Assembly: GCA_900539835.1 (NCBI GenBank)
Contig: UQDR01000002.1
Span: forward strand, 62,001-126,000
From: an uncultured Ruminococcus sp.
GTDB taxonomy: Bacteria > Bacillota > Clostridia > Oscillospirales > Ruminococcaceae
Reading direction: 5' to 3'
DNA: 64,000 bases
Shown here piece after piece: positions 62,990-64,000 of the stretch. Both the position numbers and the translations under genes were made by a program. The notes below the pieces were generated by a model. That model worked only from the letters and a program-made list of their open reading frames with translations, made no database searches and was not told where the DNA came from. How positions within the stretch are numbered: the stretch's first letter is position 1; each line of letters starts with the position of its first letter.

Positions 62990-64000
62990 ATGAAAAACGT
63001 TGAAAAGTATCAAAGAGGCTATTTTATGCCCCCTGTAAAATCAATGAAATGGGCAGAAAAAGAATATATTGACCACGCCCCGATGTGGTGTTCGGTTGAC
63101 CTGAGAGATGGAAATCAGGCGCTTATCATACCAATGAGCTTGGAGGAAAAGCTGGAGTTTTTTGAGCATCTGGTTAAAATCGGATTTAAGGAAATTGAAA
63201 TCGGCTTCCCTGCCGCTTCAGAAACAGAATATGAATTCTGCCGTACTCTTATTGAAAGAAATATGATCCCTGATGACGTAAGAATTCAGGTATTGACGCA
63301 GTCCCGTGAGCATATTATCAAAAAGACTTTTGAAGCATTGACTGGCTGTAAGAATGCCGTAGTTCACCTCTATAACTCCACTTCCGTTGCTCAGCGTGAA
63401 CAGGTTTTCCGCAAATCAAAAGAAGAAATCAAAGAAATTGCCGTTAGCGGAGCTAAGATATGCGAAGAATACCGTCAGAAAACTCCCGGCAACTTCATTT
63501 TTGAATACTCTCCTGAAAGCTTTACGGGAACAGAGCCTGAATATGCTCTTGAGGTCTGCAATGCTGTTTTGGATGTTTGGAAGCCTACTGCCGATAATAA
63601 GGTGATTATCAACCTGCCTGTAACAGTTGAAATGTCAATGCCGCATGTTTATGCTTCACAGATTGAATATATGTGCGATAATATGAAATATCGTGAGAAC
63701 GTAATCGTTTCTCTTCATCCGCACAATGACAGAGGCTGCGGAGTAGCAGATTCTGAGCTTGGTTTGCTTGCGGGTGCTGACAGAATCGAGGGAACATGCT
63801 TCGGAAACGGCGAAAGAACCGGAAATGTTGACATTGTTACTTTAGCGCTGAATATGTACACTCATGGAGTTGACCCTGAACTGGATTTCTCTGACATGCC
63901 TAAGCTGGTTGAAATATATGAGCGTGTAACAAGAATGAAGGTCTATGAAAGAAGCCCATATGCAGGACGTTTGGTATTTGCTGCATTTTCAGGCTCTCAT
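62990..64000 (+). CDS. leuA: 2-isopropylmalate synthase, N-terminal part
   Basis: The first 337 residues of a gene that runs off the window. The enzyme condenses acetyl-CoA and 2-oxoisovalerate, the first step of leucine synthesis. [13 protein letters not shown], the metal site [11 protein letters not shown], and [14 protein letters not shown] are typical of the LeuA class with a longer N-terminus. GGAGG lies upstream of ATG 62990. It is controlled by a leucine-type T-box, which supports leuA over homocitrate synthase. Confidence 0.94.
   Translation, partial: MKNVEKYQRGYFMPPVKSMKWAEKEYIDHAPMWCSVDLRDGNQALIIPMSLEEKLEFFEHLVKIGFKEIEIGFPAASETEYEFCRTLIERNMIPDDVRIQVLTQSREHIIKKTFEALTGCKNAVVHLYNSTSVAQREQVFRKSKEEIKEIAVSGAKICEEYRQKTPGNFIFEYSPESFTGTEPEYALEVCNAVLDVWKPTADNKVIINLPVTVEMSMPHVYASQIEYMCDNMKYRENVIVSLHPHNDRGCGVADSELGLLAGADRIEGTCFGNGERTGNVDIVTLALNMYTHGVDPELDFSDMPKLVEIYERVTRMKVYERSPYAGRLVFAAFSGSH

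Overview
The window looks like part of the chromosome of a low-GC, spore-forming, plant-fibre-degrading Firmicute, most like a gut Ruminococcus or a close Oscillospirales relative. This is an inference from gene content: a spoIIAA-spoIIAB-sigF operon and an alpha/beta-type small acid-soluble spore protein, mannan- and glucan-active enzymes, glycogen genes, an SPNTG-type surface protein, a choline/glucan-binding-repeat wall protein, a T-box before leuA, and Gram-positive style promoters and terminators. I see no rRNA, prophage, insertion sequence or CRISPR array.

Layout. 1-9.1 kb: the tail of a GH130 phosphorylase, a GH5 mannanase lipoprotein, glycogen phosphorylase, an L,D-transpeptidase, ilvE, and a GH44 glycanase with a C-terminal membrane tail. 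9.1-13.5 kb (minus strand): a wall-binding-repeat protein, a CE2-like deacetylase and a lipid kinase, apparently one operon. 13.6-18 kb: spore protein, GH13 hydrolase with an M15 peptidase, asparaginase, ZIP transporter. 18.1-29.7 kb (minus): an eight-gene operon with two sugar ABC permease pairs, a 988-residue modular solute-binding protein, an NHL/TPR membrane protein, a YIP1 membrane protein and a DUF5696-like secreted protein, but no ATPase. A 712-bp promoter region with repeated TTGTGCAA-type palindromes follows. 30.4-36.9 kb (plus): spoIIA operon; an ATP-grasp / alpha-E / transglutaminase cluster; rimM-trmD; ptsH. 36.9-42.3 kb (minus): small hypotheticals, a sigma/anti-sigma pair, two tRNA-Gln genes, a large secreted modular protein followed by a previously hidden 49-codon gene. 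42.8-48.6 kb (plus): a wall-anchored tandem-module protein, copA with a fused CopZ-like domain, csoR, and an XRE-membrane regulator. 48.7-58.5 kb: an orphan ABC ATPase, an LCP ligase, pyrG, a sirtuin, a ferredoxin-type protein with a divergent Crp/Fnr regulator, a candidate structured RNA, glgB and a TetR regulator. 58.7-64 kb: a YfhO / PIG-L membrane pair and a leucine-specific T-box before leuA.

How it fits together. Mannan attack outside (GH5, possibly GH44), deacetylation inside (CE2) and phosphorolysis (GH130) form a plausible beta-mannan route; glgP, glgB and GH13 handle stored or imported alpha-glucan. The eight-gene ABC locus probably captures and pre-processes an unknown glycan. The strongest candidates for undescribed biology are that ABC locus, the ATP-grasp/alpha-E/transglutaminase cluster, the minus-strand RNA at about 55.5-55.9 kb, and the small gene at 39,746-39,895.
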